Source of the DNA: Mucilaginibacter empetricola
GTDB taxonomy: Bacteria; Bacteroidota; Bacteroidia; Sphingobacteriales; Sphingobacteriaceae
Length of the DNA: 64,000 bases
Assembly: GCF_024808665.1 (NCBI RefSeq)
Contig: NZ_JANUBZ010000010.1
Location: forward strand, 1 to 64,000
Direction: 5' to 3'
Shown here: positions 18,295-28,362 of the stretch, in pieces
Numbering within the stretch: position 1 is the stretch's first letter
How the letters are laid out: each line of letters opens with the position of its first letter
Made by a program: the position numbers and the translations under genes
The notes under the pieces: model-generated
Seen by the model: only the letters and a program-made list of their open reading frames with translations
What the model was told of the DNA's origin: nothing
Database searches by the model: none

Positions 18295-20085
18295 CTAGTA
18301 TCCTGGGTTTTGAGGCATTGGCGGCCCGCTTAAAATGGCGTTAAGCTCATCCTGAGGTATCGGTCTTAAAACATCAAATGCCTGTATGTATTGATTAGCC
18401 TGCGGGTTGTACATGGATACCCTGCGAAGCAGTGATTGCGTACGTACAAGGTCGTTCCATCTGCGTGGCTCGTTGTAAAACTCGCGCGAATACTCGTCCA
18501 AAATAAAATCAAGGGTAACCTGGCCCGGTGCAATATCCATTGCTGCAGCGTCGCTGGCATTTTGTGAGCCGCTTTTGCTAGGATCATATGCCGCTCTTTC
18601 GCGAATAACATTTAAGTATTTAGCAGCGTTGGTATTGTCGCCCATTTTGAAATAGGCTTCGGCAGCAACAAAGTATGCTTCGGCAAACCTGATAATACAG
18701 CGTGGTCTTGTTGAAGGATCATTTGCACCTGTTCTGGTTAAATCATCAAACTTCTTAGTAGTAGGGAATACAACCGGGCTATATTGACTTGGCGTAACAA
18801 TTACGCCTTTAAAATTTGCCCTTTGTGCATCGGTGACTTCTGCGCCCGGCATCCATATAGCGGTATCAACACCACAAATTAACTTGCCGCGTGGGGTGGT
18901 AACACTTGGTGAGCCAATAACGGTATTGCTTCCGCCTGTTGGCGTGGTATTGGCTATCCATGCTAATTGAAAGGTTTTGTTGTAGCGTGTGTCTTTCACT
19001 CTTTCGGCAAAAACCTGGTTAAATACATAAGGCGAAGGCATAGCACGGCTGTACGGACGGCCATTGGTAACATCCCTGAACATCATAGAAGTTCCGCCGC
19101 CGGTATTAAGAACAATCGGAACGGTTTCTTCGTTGTCAGATGCCGCGGAAGTCATGGTTACATAATTCCACCTGAACAAGTTAGGCAACACGTTTTGGGC
19201 GTTACCACCTGATGCGCCTGCGGTATATTCGCCGTAGGTGGTATTATTATCATGATCGCTTACCAAAAGCACTTCCTTGCCATAGTCATTTGCCATAGCG
19301 AAGGCATCGCCATAATTCTGCCAAAGATCAACACCATAGGTTGCTTTATTGGTGATTAATGTGGTAGCAATGGTTGCCGCCTGCGTAAAATCATTTGGCT
19401 GTGCAGCGGTTGACCATCCACGTGTAAGGTAAGCTTTGGCCAGCATAAACAACGCTGTTGATTGTGTAGCGGGTTTACCTAAAAATGGGGCGGTTACCTG
19501 TGCAGGTAATTCTGTACTGGCATCTGTTAAATCCTGTATAATTAAACTGTAAATGCTGGCTATAGGTGCACGGGTATCAGAACTTGAGGCCTGTGTAATA
19601 AACGTGGTGTGCAAAGGCACAGCACCATAAGTTGTCACCAGGTAATAATAGCAAAATGCGCGTAAAAACTTAGCTTGCCCCAAATATTGGTTTAATGTAG
19701 CCGTAGGTAAGCCCGATGAAGGCCCGTATTTTAAAACACCATTTAAGGTGTTAATATCCTGATACCAGGTACCCCAAAAACCGCTGAATGTGCCGCCGTT
19801 TATACCGTTGTAGGTACTGAAAATGCCATTACTTTGTGCGCTTACGCCGGCAAAGTTTTCATCGGTACCGGCATATTGGGTTAATTCAAAACCTTCGGTT
19901 CCGTAACTGCTGCGTAAATCGTTATAAACACCGGCAATACCACCTTCAATACCGGCGGGTGTGCCTAAAAATGAAGGCACGATGGACGATTTGGGGTTTT
20001 CCTCCAGTATTTTCTTGCAACTGGTTACGCTTAGCAAGCAAGCTGCCGTTGCAGTAATAATCGATATTTTATTATATATTTTCAT
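18295..20085 (-). CDS. SusD/RagB family surface glycan-binding lipoprotein
   Basis: A 596-residue outer-membrane lipoprotein. The lipobox LLSVTSC places the lipidated cysteine at residue 23, followed by the usual KKILEENP sequence. Helical repeat regions and the family C-terminus (EFYNEPRRWNDLVR near 535, LRPIPQDELNAI near 573) fit SusD. It caps the SusC channel and binds oligosaccharides, here probably xylo-oligosaccharides or glucuronoxylan. It is 19 bp downstream of susC on the same strand, the standard susCD order. Confidence 0.95.
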   Translation of the reverse strand: MKIYNKISIITATAACLLSVTSCKKILEENPKSSIVPSFLGTPAGIEGGIAGVYNDLRSSYGTEGFELTQYAGTDENFAGVSAQSNGIFSTYNGINGGTFSGFWGTWYQDINTLNGVLKYGPSSGLPTATLNQYLGQAKFLRAFCYYYLVTTYGAVPLHTTFITQASSSDTRAPIASIYSLIIQDLTDASTELPAQVTAPFLGKPATQSTALFMLAKAYLTRGWSTAAQPNDFTQAATIATTLITNKATYGVDLWQNYGDAFAMANDYGKEVLLVSDHDNNTTYGEYTAGASGGNAQNVLPNLFRWNYVTMTSAASDNEETVPIVLNTGGGTSMMFRDVTNGRPYSRAMPSPYVFNQVFAERVKDTRYNKTFQLAWIANTTPTGGSNTVIGSPSVTTPRGKLICGVDTAIWMPGAEVTDAQRANFKGVIVTPSQYSPVVFPTTKKFDDLTRTGANDPSTRPRCIIRFAEAYFVAAEAYFKMGDNTNAAKYLNVIRERAAYDPSKSGSQNASDAAAMDIAPGQVTLDFILDEYSREFYNEPRRWNDLVRTQSLLRRVSMYNPQANQYIQAFDVLRPIPQDELNAILSGPPMPQNPGY

Positions 20086-20104
20086 AACTGTAAATTATAA
20101 TCGG

Positions 20105-23100
20105 TTAAAATTTCACACTAAGACCAAGGTTAAAGTTGCGTACTGAAGGGTCGTTAGCATTAACACTTACTTGTCTTCCAGGTGCACCTAAGTAAGATGA
20201 TCCCTGGGTTGCCGCGCCACCGCCATATCCGTTTCCTTCAGGATCAGGTCCGTATCCGTCTTTAACGAAAGGAGAATATATGATAAATGGATTTTCAGCC
20301 GTAACATATATTCTTAATGAGCTGATACCCGCTTTTGCAAGCATTTTTGGCTGGAAAGAATAGCCAAAGTTGATAGAGCGAACCTTTATAAATGAACCAT
20401 CAACATAACCTAAGGTAGAGCCATAAAGCGGAGCTGATGCACTGGCATCGGGTTTAGGGAAAGCATTGGTTGGGTTAGTGGGTGTCCAGTAATCAACTTT
20501 TAACTGGTTGTTTCTTCCCTGTTCGAAGAATGAATAACCACCGGTGCCATTATCAGCACCTAAGTACGGCACTTCCACCATCATGCCCATCCTGGCGTAC
20601 ATGGATATTGATAAATCGAAACGTTTGTACGAAAACCTATTGGTTAAACCGGCAGTATATTGCGGTTGGAAATTACCTATAATCTGCTCATCAGCCGGCG
20701 TAATTTTGCCATGGCCATTTACATCCTGTACTTTTATCTCGCCCGGAACTTCTACCGGTGATGTTTGTTTTGCAAGGCCCGGATCACCGGTTTGCCAGAT
20801 GCCAATTTTTTTATAATCATATATTACGGTTGAAGGATATCCTACAAACCATCCGTCAGGTATATCAATCAAGCTTCCATTGGGTAATGATGTTACTTTA
20901 TTGCGGTCAAAAGCAATGTTAAAGTCGGTCGACCAGGTAAAACCATCGTTTGTGTGGATGTTAATACTGCTGATGCTGATTTCAAGTCCCTTGTCGTTTG
21001 TTTTACCAAGGTTTGCAGTTTGGCTGGTGGCGCCGTTACTGGCCGGTAAAATGTTTGAAACTAAGATGTTTTTAGTATCCTGATTATAGATATCAACCGT
21101 ACCGGTTATGCGGTTATTTAGTACGCCGAAATCTACACCAAGGTTAAATTCGCCTGTCGACTGCCAGGTTAAGTTGGTATTGGCCAATGTAGTTACGGTG
21201 TAGGCCGATGACTGACCGGCGGTAGATGTTCCAAAATTGTAATAGTTAGAAGAAAGTGCACCTAATGTTGAGTATGGTGCAGTACCCTGATTCCCTGTAA
21301 CACCATAACTGGCTCTTAATTTAAGGTTGTCAAAAGTGGTGTTGTTTTTCATCCATTGCTCGTTAATGATATTCCATCCTAAAGCAACAGCTGGATAAGT
21401 AAGGTATTGATGGCCTGGCGCTAATACTGATGCCCCATCACGACGTACAGTAGCTGTGATCAGGTAACGATCATCATAGCCGTAGTTTACACGGGCCATT
21501 TCAGATATTAAACCTCTTTCGGCAAAATAATTGGCTGTAGGATTAGTACTGGTGTTAGGGCTTGCACTGATGGTGCCTGCGAGCGCAAGGTTGGTGTTCT
21601 GAATATAGTCGGCAGGTAAACCAATACCATTAAACTGAGAGTTTTCGGTATGATCCTTTTGTGTGCTGAATAAGCCTGTAACGGTAAGGTGATGTTTTTT
21701 GCCAAATACCTTATCGTAAGTCAGCAAGTTTTCAATGGTGTAGGTATAAGCCTCATCATTGGTAACCTGTGTGGTGGCCTGGGCAAGGGTGGTAATATTG
21801 CTGTTGGCATAAGTATCAGCACCGGTATAATTACCGCCGTTTACCTGGGTGAAATCCAAACCTACGTTAATACGGTATTTTAAATCTTTCAAAATATTAA
21901 CCTCGCCATATAAGCTGTTAAATGTTCTCAGTTCGCGGGTGTTTGAGTAGATGGCTGTCGGATCAGTTTTAAGCGTCAATGGGTTTACTGTTGAAGCATC
22001 TGTTGAACCAGCCTGTGGTAAAAGATTTAAAGAACCATCGGCATTGTATGGTGCTGTTAAAGGACTTAACCTCATTAATCCGCTGGTAATTCCGGTACCT
22101 CCTGGGTTATTATTATAACTCAATGTGGTTAAGCTGTTAATGCCAACTTTAACGGCGTCGTTTATTTTACGGTCGATAGTAGTACGCAACGAATAACGGG
22201 TGAAGTTTTGATTGGGCACAGTTGCAGTTTGATATAAATAGCCTGCAGCCATTCCGTATTGGGTGTTATCATCACCGCCTGATAAGGTTATATTTTGGTT
22301 TAAGTTATGACCTGTTTGATAAAGAAGTTTTTGCCAGTCGGTTGAGGTTCCGTTTTGTACGCCCGCTTGTTCGGCAGGAGTAAGCGGATAACCGCTTGAG
22401 CCTGGGTTTAACGTATTCAGCTGAGCCGAGTAAGCTTTAAACTGCGCATATTCCGGTCCGTTAAATACTTTTAGTTCGCCTAAAATATTTGAGTTACCAT
22501 AATACATGTTATAGCTAACTGTAGCTTTGCCTTTTTGACCTCTTTTGGTGGTTATTAATATAACGCCGTTTGAACCTCTTGAACCATAAATAGCAGTAGC
22601 AGAAGCATCTTTCAAAATATCCAGACTTTGAATATTGTCCTGGTCAAGATCGTTGATGTTGCCGCCAAAAGGTATACCGTCAACCACTATCAAAGGCTGA
22701 TCGAGACTGTTAAGGGTTGATGAACTGGTTGATAGTGAGCGGCTGCCCCTGATACGGATCTGATCGGGACTACCCAAGCCTGAGCCATTGCTTACAATGT
22801 CAACACCTGCAGCCTGGCCCTTTAACTGGTCAATAACGTTTGTTGAAGGAGCCATTGCCAATGTAGCGCCGCTCACGGTGGCTATTGCGCCGGTAACATC
22901 GCGCTTGCGCTGGGTTCCGTAACCCACAACAACCACCTCATTAAGGTTATTGGGTGATGGTGCCAGCGTTATTTTTAAATTATTGCTGCCGGATTTAACA
23001 GCAACTTCCTGTGTAATATAGCCCAGGTAAGATACCACTAAGGTTGTTGTATTTTGCGGAACTTCAATGCTGAATTTGCCATTGATATCTGTTCCGGCAG

Positions 23101-23272
23101 CGCCGGGATGGCCTTTTAGTTTTACAGTGGCGCCAATTACCGCCATTCCTTTTTCATCAACTACCGTTCCCTTTAGGGTAGTTGTTTGTGCAAAAAGGGA
23201 TAAAGAAAGCAGGTTAAAGCTTATCAGCATTAATAATCCGCTCCAGTATTTTGTTAGTCTAAGTTTTTTCAT
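20105..23272 (-). CDS. SusC/RagA family TonB-dependent outer-membrane transporter
   Basis: A 1055-residue TonB-linked channel. A signal peptide (about 1-28, ending LFAQT) is followed by a carboxypeptidase-regulatory-like domain (about 32-112, with GTVVDEKGMAVIGATVKLKG), the VVVVGYGTQRKRDVTGAI motif (about 113-130), the plug (to about 245, with SLDILKDASATAIYGSRGSNGV), and a long beta-barrel to the end. It imports oligosaccharides with SusD and TonB energy. A LacI operator and promoter lie 300 bp upstream, so this pair is likely controlled by the LacI proteins. No hybrid two-component or ECF/anti-sigma regulator is next to it. Confidence 0.96.
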   Translation of the reverse strand: MKKLRLTKYWSGLLMLISFNLLSLSLFAQTTTLKGTVVDEKGMAVIGATVKLKGHPGAAGTDINGKFSIEVPQNTTTLVVSYLGYITQEVAVKSGSNNLKITLAPSPNNLNEVVVVGYGTQRKRDVTGAIATVSGATLAMAPSTNVIDQLKGQAAGVDIVSNGSGLGSPDQIRIRGSRSLSTSSSTLNSLDQPLIVVDGIPFGGNINDLDQDNIQSLDILKDASATAIYGSRGSNGVILITTKRGQKGKATVSYNMYYGNSNILGELKVFNGPEYAQFKAYSAQLNTLNPGSSGYPLTPAEQAGVQNGTSTDWQKLLYQTGHNLNQNITLSGGDDNTQYGMAAGYLYQTATVPNQNFTRYSLRTTIDRKINDAVKVGINSLTTLSYNNNPGGTGITSGLMRLSPLTAPYNADGSLNLLPQAGSTDASTVNPLTLKTDPTAIYSNTRELRTFNSLYGEVNILKDLKYRINVGLDFTQVNGGNYTGADTYANSNITTLAQATTQVTNDEAYTYTIENLLTYDKVFGKKHHLTVTGLFSTQKDHTENSQFNGIGLPADYIQNTNLALAGTISASPNTSTNPTANYFAERGLISEMARVNYGYDDRYLITATVRRDGASVLAPGHQYLTYPAVALGWNIINEQWMKNNTTFDNLKLRASYGVTGNQGTAPYSTLGALSSNYYNFGTSTAGQSSAYTVTTLANTNLTWQSTGEFNLGVDFGVLNNRITGTVDIYNQDTKNILVSNILPASNGATSQTANLGKTNDKGLEISISSINIHTNDGFTWSTDFNIAFDRNKVTSLPNGSLIDIPDGWFVGYPSTVIYDYKKIGIWQTGDPGLAKQTSPVEVPGEIKVQDVNGHGKITPADEQIIGNFQPQYTAGLTNRFSYKRFDLSISMYARMGMMVEVPYLGADNGTGGYSFFEQGRNNQLKVDYWTPTNPTNAFPKPDASASAPLYGSTLGYVDGSFIKVRSINFGYSFQPKMLAKAGISSLRIYVTAENPFIIYSPFVKDGYGPDPEGNGYGGGAATQGSSYLGAPGRQVSVNANDPSVRNFNLGLSVKF

Positions 23273-23559
23273 AATTCATTTGGTGTAATAGGTTGGTTTA
23301 AAAAATTGAGGTTATGAACAGGCCGCTTGCAGCCTTTTGTTTTATTTTTTAGCCAGGACTTTTAGGATATGTTTTTTGAACAGTCATTTAGATAATCGGT
23401 TAACACTCACACAGTAGCATTTATTAGCCTTGCGTCGGTACGGACAAGTGTGATGCATACATGCGGTTACATAGCAGTATACACTTATCAGTAGGGATGA
23501 CATGGAGCCTGGTGAAAGCTCTTGTTAGAGAAAATTTATAATCGGTGAATAATCAGGAA

Positions 23560-23590
23560 TAAAAGTAGAAAAGAAAAATTAAAATTGCAA
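23560..23590 (-). promoter_or_regulatory. Promoter of susCD
   Basis: On the minus strand a TTG (23590-23588) and TACTTTTA (23567-23560, one base off TAnnTTTG) are exactly 20 nt apart. The -33 box is inside the operator, as at xylB and GH3. Confidence 0.6.
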
Positions 23591-23601
23591 TCGATTGCAA
23601 T
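23584..23601. promoter_or_regulatory. LacI-type operator upstream of susC
   Basis: A perfect 18-bp palindrome ATTGCAATCGATTGCAAT with the same GCAATCGATTGC core as the xylB and GH3 operators. Confidence 0.78.
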
Positions 23602-23875
23602 AAAATTTAAAAAATATTTTGCTTTGCCCGATTTGAAGAAAATAGCTGTCGATCGTTTTGTTATTTCGATAAATAAATGCTGGCTTTTGTATTTTATTTA
23701 TAATTATTAACATAATAGACTAGTAATATGATATTTAAATAAAGAAAGCAGAAATGTAACTAAAAGACGCTTGTTGATTTTTTCAACACTATAATGCAAA
23801 GAGATTGCAAAAATAGCACATCGTAAGATGCTTGTTACGATGTGTGATTGCTGTTTTATTCTTCATTTATTCCTA

Positions 23876-23936
23876 TATATTTGTAATCGATTGCTTAAAT
23901 TAAAACAATGACCGTTTGATTTACGCAATCGATACC
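23876..23936 (+). promoter_or_regulatory. Candidate GH10 promoter with two weaker LacI-type sites
   Basis: A perfect -7 box TATATTTG (23876-23883) is followed at once by GTAATCGATTGC (23883-23894, one mismatch to the operator core) and then GCAATCGATACC (23925-23936, two mismatches). The sites would overlap and follow the transcription start. This differs from the other promoters, where the operator covers -33. No good -33 TTG is seen at the usual spacing. Confidence 0.45.
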
Positions 23937-24071
23937 AATGTGGTTATTGCTATATTAACCCGGTAAAATATAAACCAGCGCCACAGCGCTATTATTACCA
24001 GATATAAAGATTTTAGCGTGGCTGCTAATGCATTTTATTGTACCCGATTTAAATCGATAGAAATTTAAATA

Positions 24072-25175
24072 ATGAGCATCAAATTAAAAGTGATAAAACA
24101 GGTTAGTTTATGCCTGATATTGCAGGCATCTTTACTGATAAGTCAAAAATCAACCGCGCAAACTGTTCAAAGCAAAGGGTTAAAAGATTATTATGAAAAC
24201 TACTTTCCTATTGGCGTTGCGGTATCACCCCAATCGCTGAAAAACCCGCAGGAAGCATCCCTGATATTGAGTCAGTTTAATAGTCTTACTCCCGAAAACG
24301 CCATGAAAATGGGCCCTATTCATCCCGAAGAAAGCCGTTACAACTGGAAAGATGCAGACGATATTGTTGCCTTTGCGCAGGCTCATGGTTTACGTGTACG
24401 TGGTCATAACTTATGCTGGCACGAGCAAACGCCCAGCTGGCTATTTAAGGATGCCAATGGTAACCAGGTTACTAAAGAGGTTTTGTTGAAACGGCTAAAA
24501 GATCATATTACCGCTGTTGTAACCCGGTACAAAGGGAAAATTTATGCCTGGGATGTTGTAAACGAGGCTATCGATGACGATAGCTCCAAATTTTTACGTA
24601 ACTCTTTATGGTACCAGATATGTGGCGAGGATTTTATTGTAAAAGCTTTTGAATATGCCCATGAGGCCGACCCAAATGCTGTATTATTTTATAACGATTA
24701 TAACACCGAACGCCCCGAAAAGCGTGAACGCGTTTACCGCCTGCTAAAAAAGCTGGTAGATGCCGGGGTGCCTATTAATGGGGTGGGCTTACAGGCGCAT
24801 TGGTCCATTTATGAACCGGATCAGAAAGATTTGATTGAAACGATAAAGAAATTTTCGTCATTGGGGCTAAAGGTGCAGATCACAGAATTGGATATTTCTA
24901 TTTATCCATGGGAAAAAAACAAACGTAGCCTGCGCCCTGGTGAATCAGATGCTTATACACCCGATTTAGAGAAGAAACAAGCTGATAAATATGCCGAAGT
25001 GTTTAAGGTATTCCGTGATTATAAAGATGTCATAACAGGTGTCACCTTCTGGAATATATCGGACAAATACACCTGGCTGGACGAATATCCGGTTGCGGGC
25101 CGTAAAAACTATCCGCTGTTGTTTGATCAAAACTTTCAGCCTAAAAAAGCATACTGGAGCGTTGTGAATTTCTAA
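24072..25175 (+). CDS. GH10 endo-1,4-beta-xylanase
   Basis: A 367-residue single-domain GH10 enzyme that cuts internal beta-1,4 bonds of xylan. A signal peptide (about 1-30, ending KSTAQ) precedes the barrel. Catalytic residues are visible: acid/base E165 in WDVVNEAI and nucleophile E272 in ITELDIS, with the substrate-binding GHNLCWHEQTPSWLF at 111-125. No carbohydrate-binding module is attached. It is 18 bp upstream of the GH115 gene and shares its transcript. Confidence 0.96.
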   Translation: MSIKLKVIKQVSLCLILQASLLISQKSTAQTVQSKGLKDYYENYFPIGVAVSPQSLKNPQEASLILSQFNSLTPENAMKMGPIHPEESRYNWKDADDIVAFAQAHGLRVRGHNLCWHEQTPSWLFKDANGNQVTKEVLLKRLKDHITAVVTRYKGKIYAWDVVNEAIDDDSSKFLRNSLWYQICGEDFIVKAFEYAHEADPNAVLFYNDYNTERPEKRERVYRLLKKLVDAGVPINGVGLQAHWSIYEPDQKDLIETIKKFSSLGLKVQITELDISIYPWEKNKRSLRPGESDAYTPDLEKKQADKYAEVFKVFRDYKDVITGVTFWNISDKYTWLDEYPVAGRKNYPLLFDQNFQPKKAYWSVVNF

Positions 25176-25193
25176 CATCAATCTGTAAAGGAA

Positions 25194-28058
25194 ATGAAAC
25201 CTCAACTGTTCTTAATAGTAACCTCGTTTATTGCATTGAGTTCCGTTCGGGCGCAGACGCCGGGGACTTCGGCGTACATTTCAGAAAATAATGGTCCGGG
25301 GTATTTTTGTCTTTCAGCTAACGGATCATCTGCTCCGCTTTATAGCAGTGAAACAGAATACCCGGGTGTGATAAGGGCTATAAAAAGTTTGCAAGCAGAC
25401 ATTAAATCGGTTACCAATGCCGAGCCGAAATTTGAAACAGGCAATCTTGCAAATACAAAACAAATAGTCCTGATCGGCACTATAGGGAAAAGCCCTTTAT
25501 TAGATAAGCTGATTAAATTAAAGAAACTAAACGTTAGCAGTATTACCGGCAAATGGGAAGCGCATATTACCCAGGTGGTGCAAAACCCGTTGCCAGGTGT
25601 AACGAGTGCATTGGTAATTGCGGGGAGCGACAAAAGGGGCACTATTTATGGCATTTATGATCTATCGACCCAAATAGGAGTATCACCATGGTATTGGTGG
25701 GCCGATGTACCTGTAAAGCAACAGAAAAGTTTATACGTTTTACCCGGCAAGTACACCGATGGCGAGCCAGCCGTGAAATACCGCGGCATTTTTATAAACG
25801 ATGAAGCACCTGCATTTTCGGGCTGGACAAAAGAGAAATTTGGTGGTGCAAATCACCTGGTGTACGAAAAAATGTTTGAGCTTATTTTACGCTTAAAAGG
25901 CAATTACTTATGGCCCGCCATGTGGGGCAATGCTTTTAATGATGATGATAAGCTCGACCCCGCGCTGGCCGATGAATATGGCATAGTAATGGGCACGTCA
26001 CACCATGAACCGATGGACCGGGCGCAACAGGAGTGGAAGCGCTATGGTACCGGAGCCTGGAATTATGACACCAACGGCGAAGTATTACGCAACTTTTGGA
26101 AAAAAGGGATTGAGAACATGGGCACCAAAGAAACCATTGTTACCGTAGGGATGCGTGGCGATGGCGATATGCCGATGACCGAAGGCAGCAATATCAAGTT
26201 GCTGGAAAAGATTGTTGGCGACCAGCGCAAAATTATTGCTGACGTTACCGGGAAAGATGCCTCACAAACGCCCCAAATGTGGGCCTTGTACAAAGAAGTG
26301 CAGGATTATTATGATAGAGGTATGCGTGTTCCTGATGATGTTACCTTACTGCTATGCGACGATAACTGGGGTAATATCCGTAAGCTGCCTAAACTTGGCG
26401 AGCAGTCGCGCAAGGGGGGCTACGGCATTTATTATCATTTTGATTATGTGGGTGGTCCGCGGAATTATAAGTGGCTCAATACAAATCCTATCAGTAAAAC
26501 CTTGGAACAGATGCATTTGGCCTATGAATACGGCGCCAAGCAGGTGTGGGTGGTAAATGTTGGTGATTTAAAGCCAATGGAGTTCCCGATCAGCTTTTTT
26601 CTGGATTATGCCTGGTCGCCCAAAAAGTGGCCTGCCAGCCGACTGGATGAGTATACCAAATTATGGGCTACGCAACAATTTGGTGCGCAATACGCAAATG
26701 AAATCGCACACATTTTAACCCTTTATACCCAATACAATGGCCGACGCAAGCCTGAATTATTAGATCAAAACACTTACAGCCTCATCAACTATCGCGAATT
26801 TGAGACCGTTGTGAATGATTATAATCAATTAAGAATTGAGGCGCAGCAACTGGGTAACAGAATTGATCCTCAATATAAAGATGCGTATTACCAATTGGTA
26901 TTGCACCCGGTTGAAGCTTGTTCCAATTTGAACGAGTTGTATTTCGCTGCTGCTAAAAACAAGCTTTACGCTGCACAGGGCAGGGCGGCCGTCAATATTA
27001 TGGCCGATAGTGTGAAACAATTTTATGTCCGGGACTCTGCCATATCGCACTATTATAATAAAGTGCTCGCAAATGGTAAGTGGGATCACATGATGGATCA
27101 AACCCATATTGGCTATACCTACTGGCAGGAACCCCGGGTAAATAAAATGCCTGCTGTAATTATGGCCGATTTGCCTGTATCATCACAAATACAAATGGGC
27201 GTTGCTGTTGAAGGATCAGTATTGTGGTGGCCGCAGGAGCAAAGTAAAGCCATTTTACCTGAGTTTGGGCGAGGCGAACAGAATAGACATTACATCGAAA
27301 TTTTTAACCGCGGACAAGGCTCCTTTGATTTTACCATTACCACTACCGAGCCTTTCATTACTGTTGAACCAAGAGTTGGTAAAGTGTCAACCCAGCAGCG
27401 TATTTGGGTAAATGTTGATTGGACTAAAGTGCCTGCCGGGACACAACGTGCACCGATCGCCATTACCGATGCCAGCGGGAATAAAATTGTTGTTGACGCG
27501 ACTATAAATAATACCATCCCTGCTGATGCTCCGGGATTTCATGAAAATAATGGCTACGTATCGATCGAGGCGGAGCACTACACCAAAGCTGTTAACAACA
27601 CCGCGGTTAAATGGATGCTTATTCCTGATTATGGTAGAACCTTGTCAGGCATGATGCCATCACCGGTTACGGCAAAAAAACAACAACTTGGCGGTAATAG
27701 TCCGCACCTGGAATATGAAGTAAATTTAACCGATACAGGTGCCGTAAAAGTGGAAGCTTATATTTCCCCAACTATTGATTTCACCAACACCGACGGGCTA
27801 CATTATGCTGTTTCGATAGATGACGAGCAGCCGCAGGTGGTTAACATCAATGCCGATAAATCAGAAGCAAGCTGGAGCAAGGATGTAAGTAATAATATAA
27901 AGATATTGACTACTACGCACCAAATTAGCAAGCCCGGCAAACATATTTTAAAATATTGGATGGTTGACCCCGCTGTTGTATTACAAAAAATAGTAATTAA
28001 TGCAGGCGGCGAGAAGCCAAGCTATTTAGGGCCGCCGGAGAGTTATTTGGTGCGGTAA
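25194..28058 (+). CDS. GH115 xylan alpha-1,2-glucuronidase
   Basis: A 954-residue exported enzyme that removes (4-O-methyl-)glucuronic acid side chains from xylan. A signal peptide (about 1-21, ending VRAQ) is followed by an N-terminal GH20-like alpha/beta domain (about 30-180), the catalytic barrel (about 190-500, with KYRGIFINDEAPAFSGW and NYLWPAMWGNAFNDDD), a helical domain, and a C-terminal beta domain starting near 785 (GYVSIEAEHYTKA). This order is typical for GH115. The start is preceded by AAAGGAA, one of the few Shine-Dalgarno-like sites in the window. Co-transcription with GH10 fits cooperative glucuronoxylan breakdown. Confidence 0.95.
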   Translation: MKPQLFLIVTSFIALSSVRAQTPGTSAYISENNGPGYFCLSANGSSAPLYSSETEYPGVIRAIKSLQADIKSVTNAEPKFETGNLANTKQIVLIGTIGKSPLLDKLIKLKKLNVSSITGKWEAHITQVVQNPLPGVTSALVIAGSDKRGTIYGIYDLSTQIGVSPWYWWADVPVKQQKSLYVLPGKYTDGEPAVKYRGIFINDEAPAFSGWTKEKFGGANHLVYEKMFELILRLKGNYLWPAMWGNAFNDDDKLDPALADEYGIVMGTSHHEPMDRAQQEWKRYGTGAWNYDTNGEVLRNFWKKGIENMGTKETIVTVGMRGDGDMPMTEGSNIKLLEKIVGDQRKIIADVTGKDASQTPQMWALYKEVQDYYDRGMRVPDDVTLLLCDDNWGNIRKLPKLGEQSRKGGYGIYYHFDYVGGPRNYKWLNTNPISKTLEQMHLAYEYGAKQVWVVNVGDLKPMEFPISFFLDYAWSPKKWPASRLDEYTKLWATQQFGAQYANEIAHILTLYTQYNGRRKPELLDQNTYSLINYREFETVVNDYNQLRIEAQQLGNRIDPQYKDAYYQLVLHPVEACSNLNELYFAAAKNKLYAAQGRAAVNIMADSVKQFYVRDSAISHYYNKVLANGKWDHMMDQTHIGYTYWQEPRVNKMPAVIMADLPVSSQIQMGVAVEGSVLWWPQEQSKAILPEFGRGEQNRHYIEIFNRGQGSFDFTITTTEPFITVEPRVGKVSTQQRIWVNVDWTKVPAGTQRAPIAITDASGNKIVVDATINNTIPADAPGFHENNGYVSIEAEHYTKAVNNTAVKWMLIPDYGRTLSGMMPSPVTAKKQQLGGNSPHLEYEVNLTDTGAVKVEAYISPTIDFTNTDGLHYAVSIDDEQPQVVNINADKSEASWSKDVSNNIKILTTTHQISKPGKHILKYWMVDPAVVLQKIVINAGGEKPSYLGPPESYLVR

Positions 28059-28072
28059 TGTAAATCGGTATC

Positions 28073-28107
28073 AAACTTACGAAGTTTTCAAAACTTCGTA
28101 AGTTTTT
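28073..28107 (+). terminator. Terminator of the GH10-GH115 operon
   Basis: A 16-bp perfect stem (AAACTTACGAAGTTTT and complement) around a single C, ending in a T run, 15 bp after the GH115 stop codon. Confidence 0.85.
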
Positions 28108-28362
28108 CAGCATTGAGCGTCATCCTGATAGCATTATTTAGGAGAAAACTTTTCTAATTACCTTGACTACCTTCTTTGCGCGTAGCGTCGTCGGGATGAG
28201 TCAATACGCCAATGCATTTACGTTAATGCCGCTCGTAAAATTTACTCACCCGATCTACGCTGCGCTGGATCACCCTCTCTTTTGCAAGCAAAAAAGAGGG
28301 TTGGGGAAATTATTTAAAATAATGATATTGCTCCGCTTTCTTTTAATCTTCATAATTTTCAA
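28108..28362. repeat. Degenerate repeat remnants after GH115
   Basis: No gene is seen. An imperfect hairpin CCCTCTCTTTTGC (28273-28285) with GCAAAAAAGAGGG (28288-28300) lies near the right side. A degenerate inverted pair GTCATCCTGA (28119-28128) and GTCGGGATGAG (28190-28200) lies to the left. Both look like eroded copies of dispersed Bacteroidota repeats. Confidence 0.4.

Larger units (their letters stand above)
23273..24071. other. Long divergent regulatory gap between susC and GH10
   Basis: No convincing gene lies in this 799-bp AT-rich gap. It contains the divergent promoters and three operator-like sites described separately. The 300 nt between the susC promoter and its start codon form a long leader; a short inverted run near 23446-23482 (around GCATACATGC) is the only structure seen there. 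A long AT-rich tract spans about 23660-23760. Confidence 0.6.
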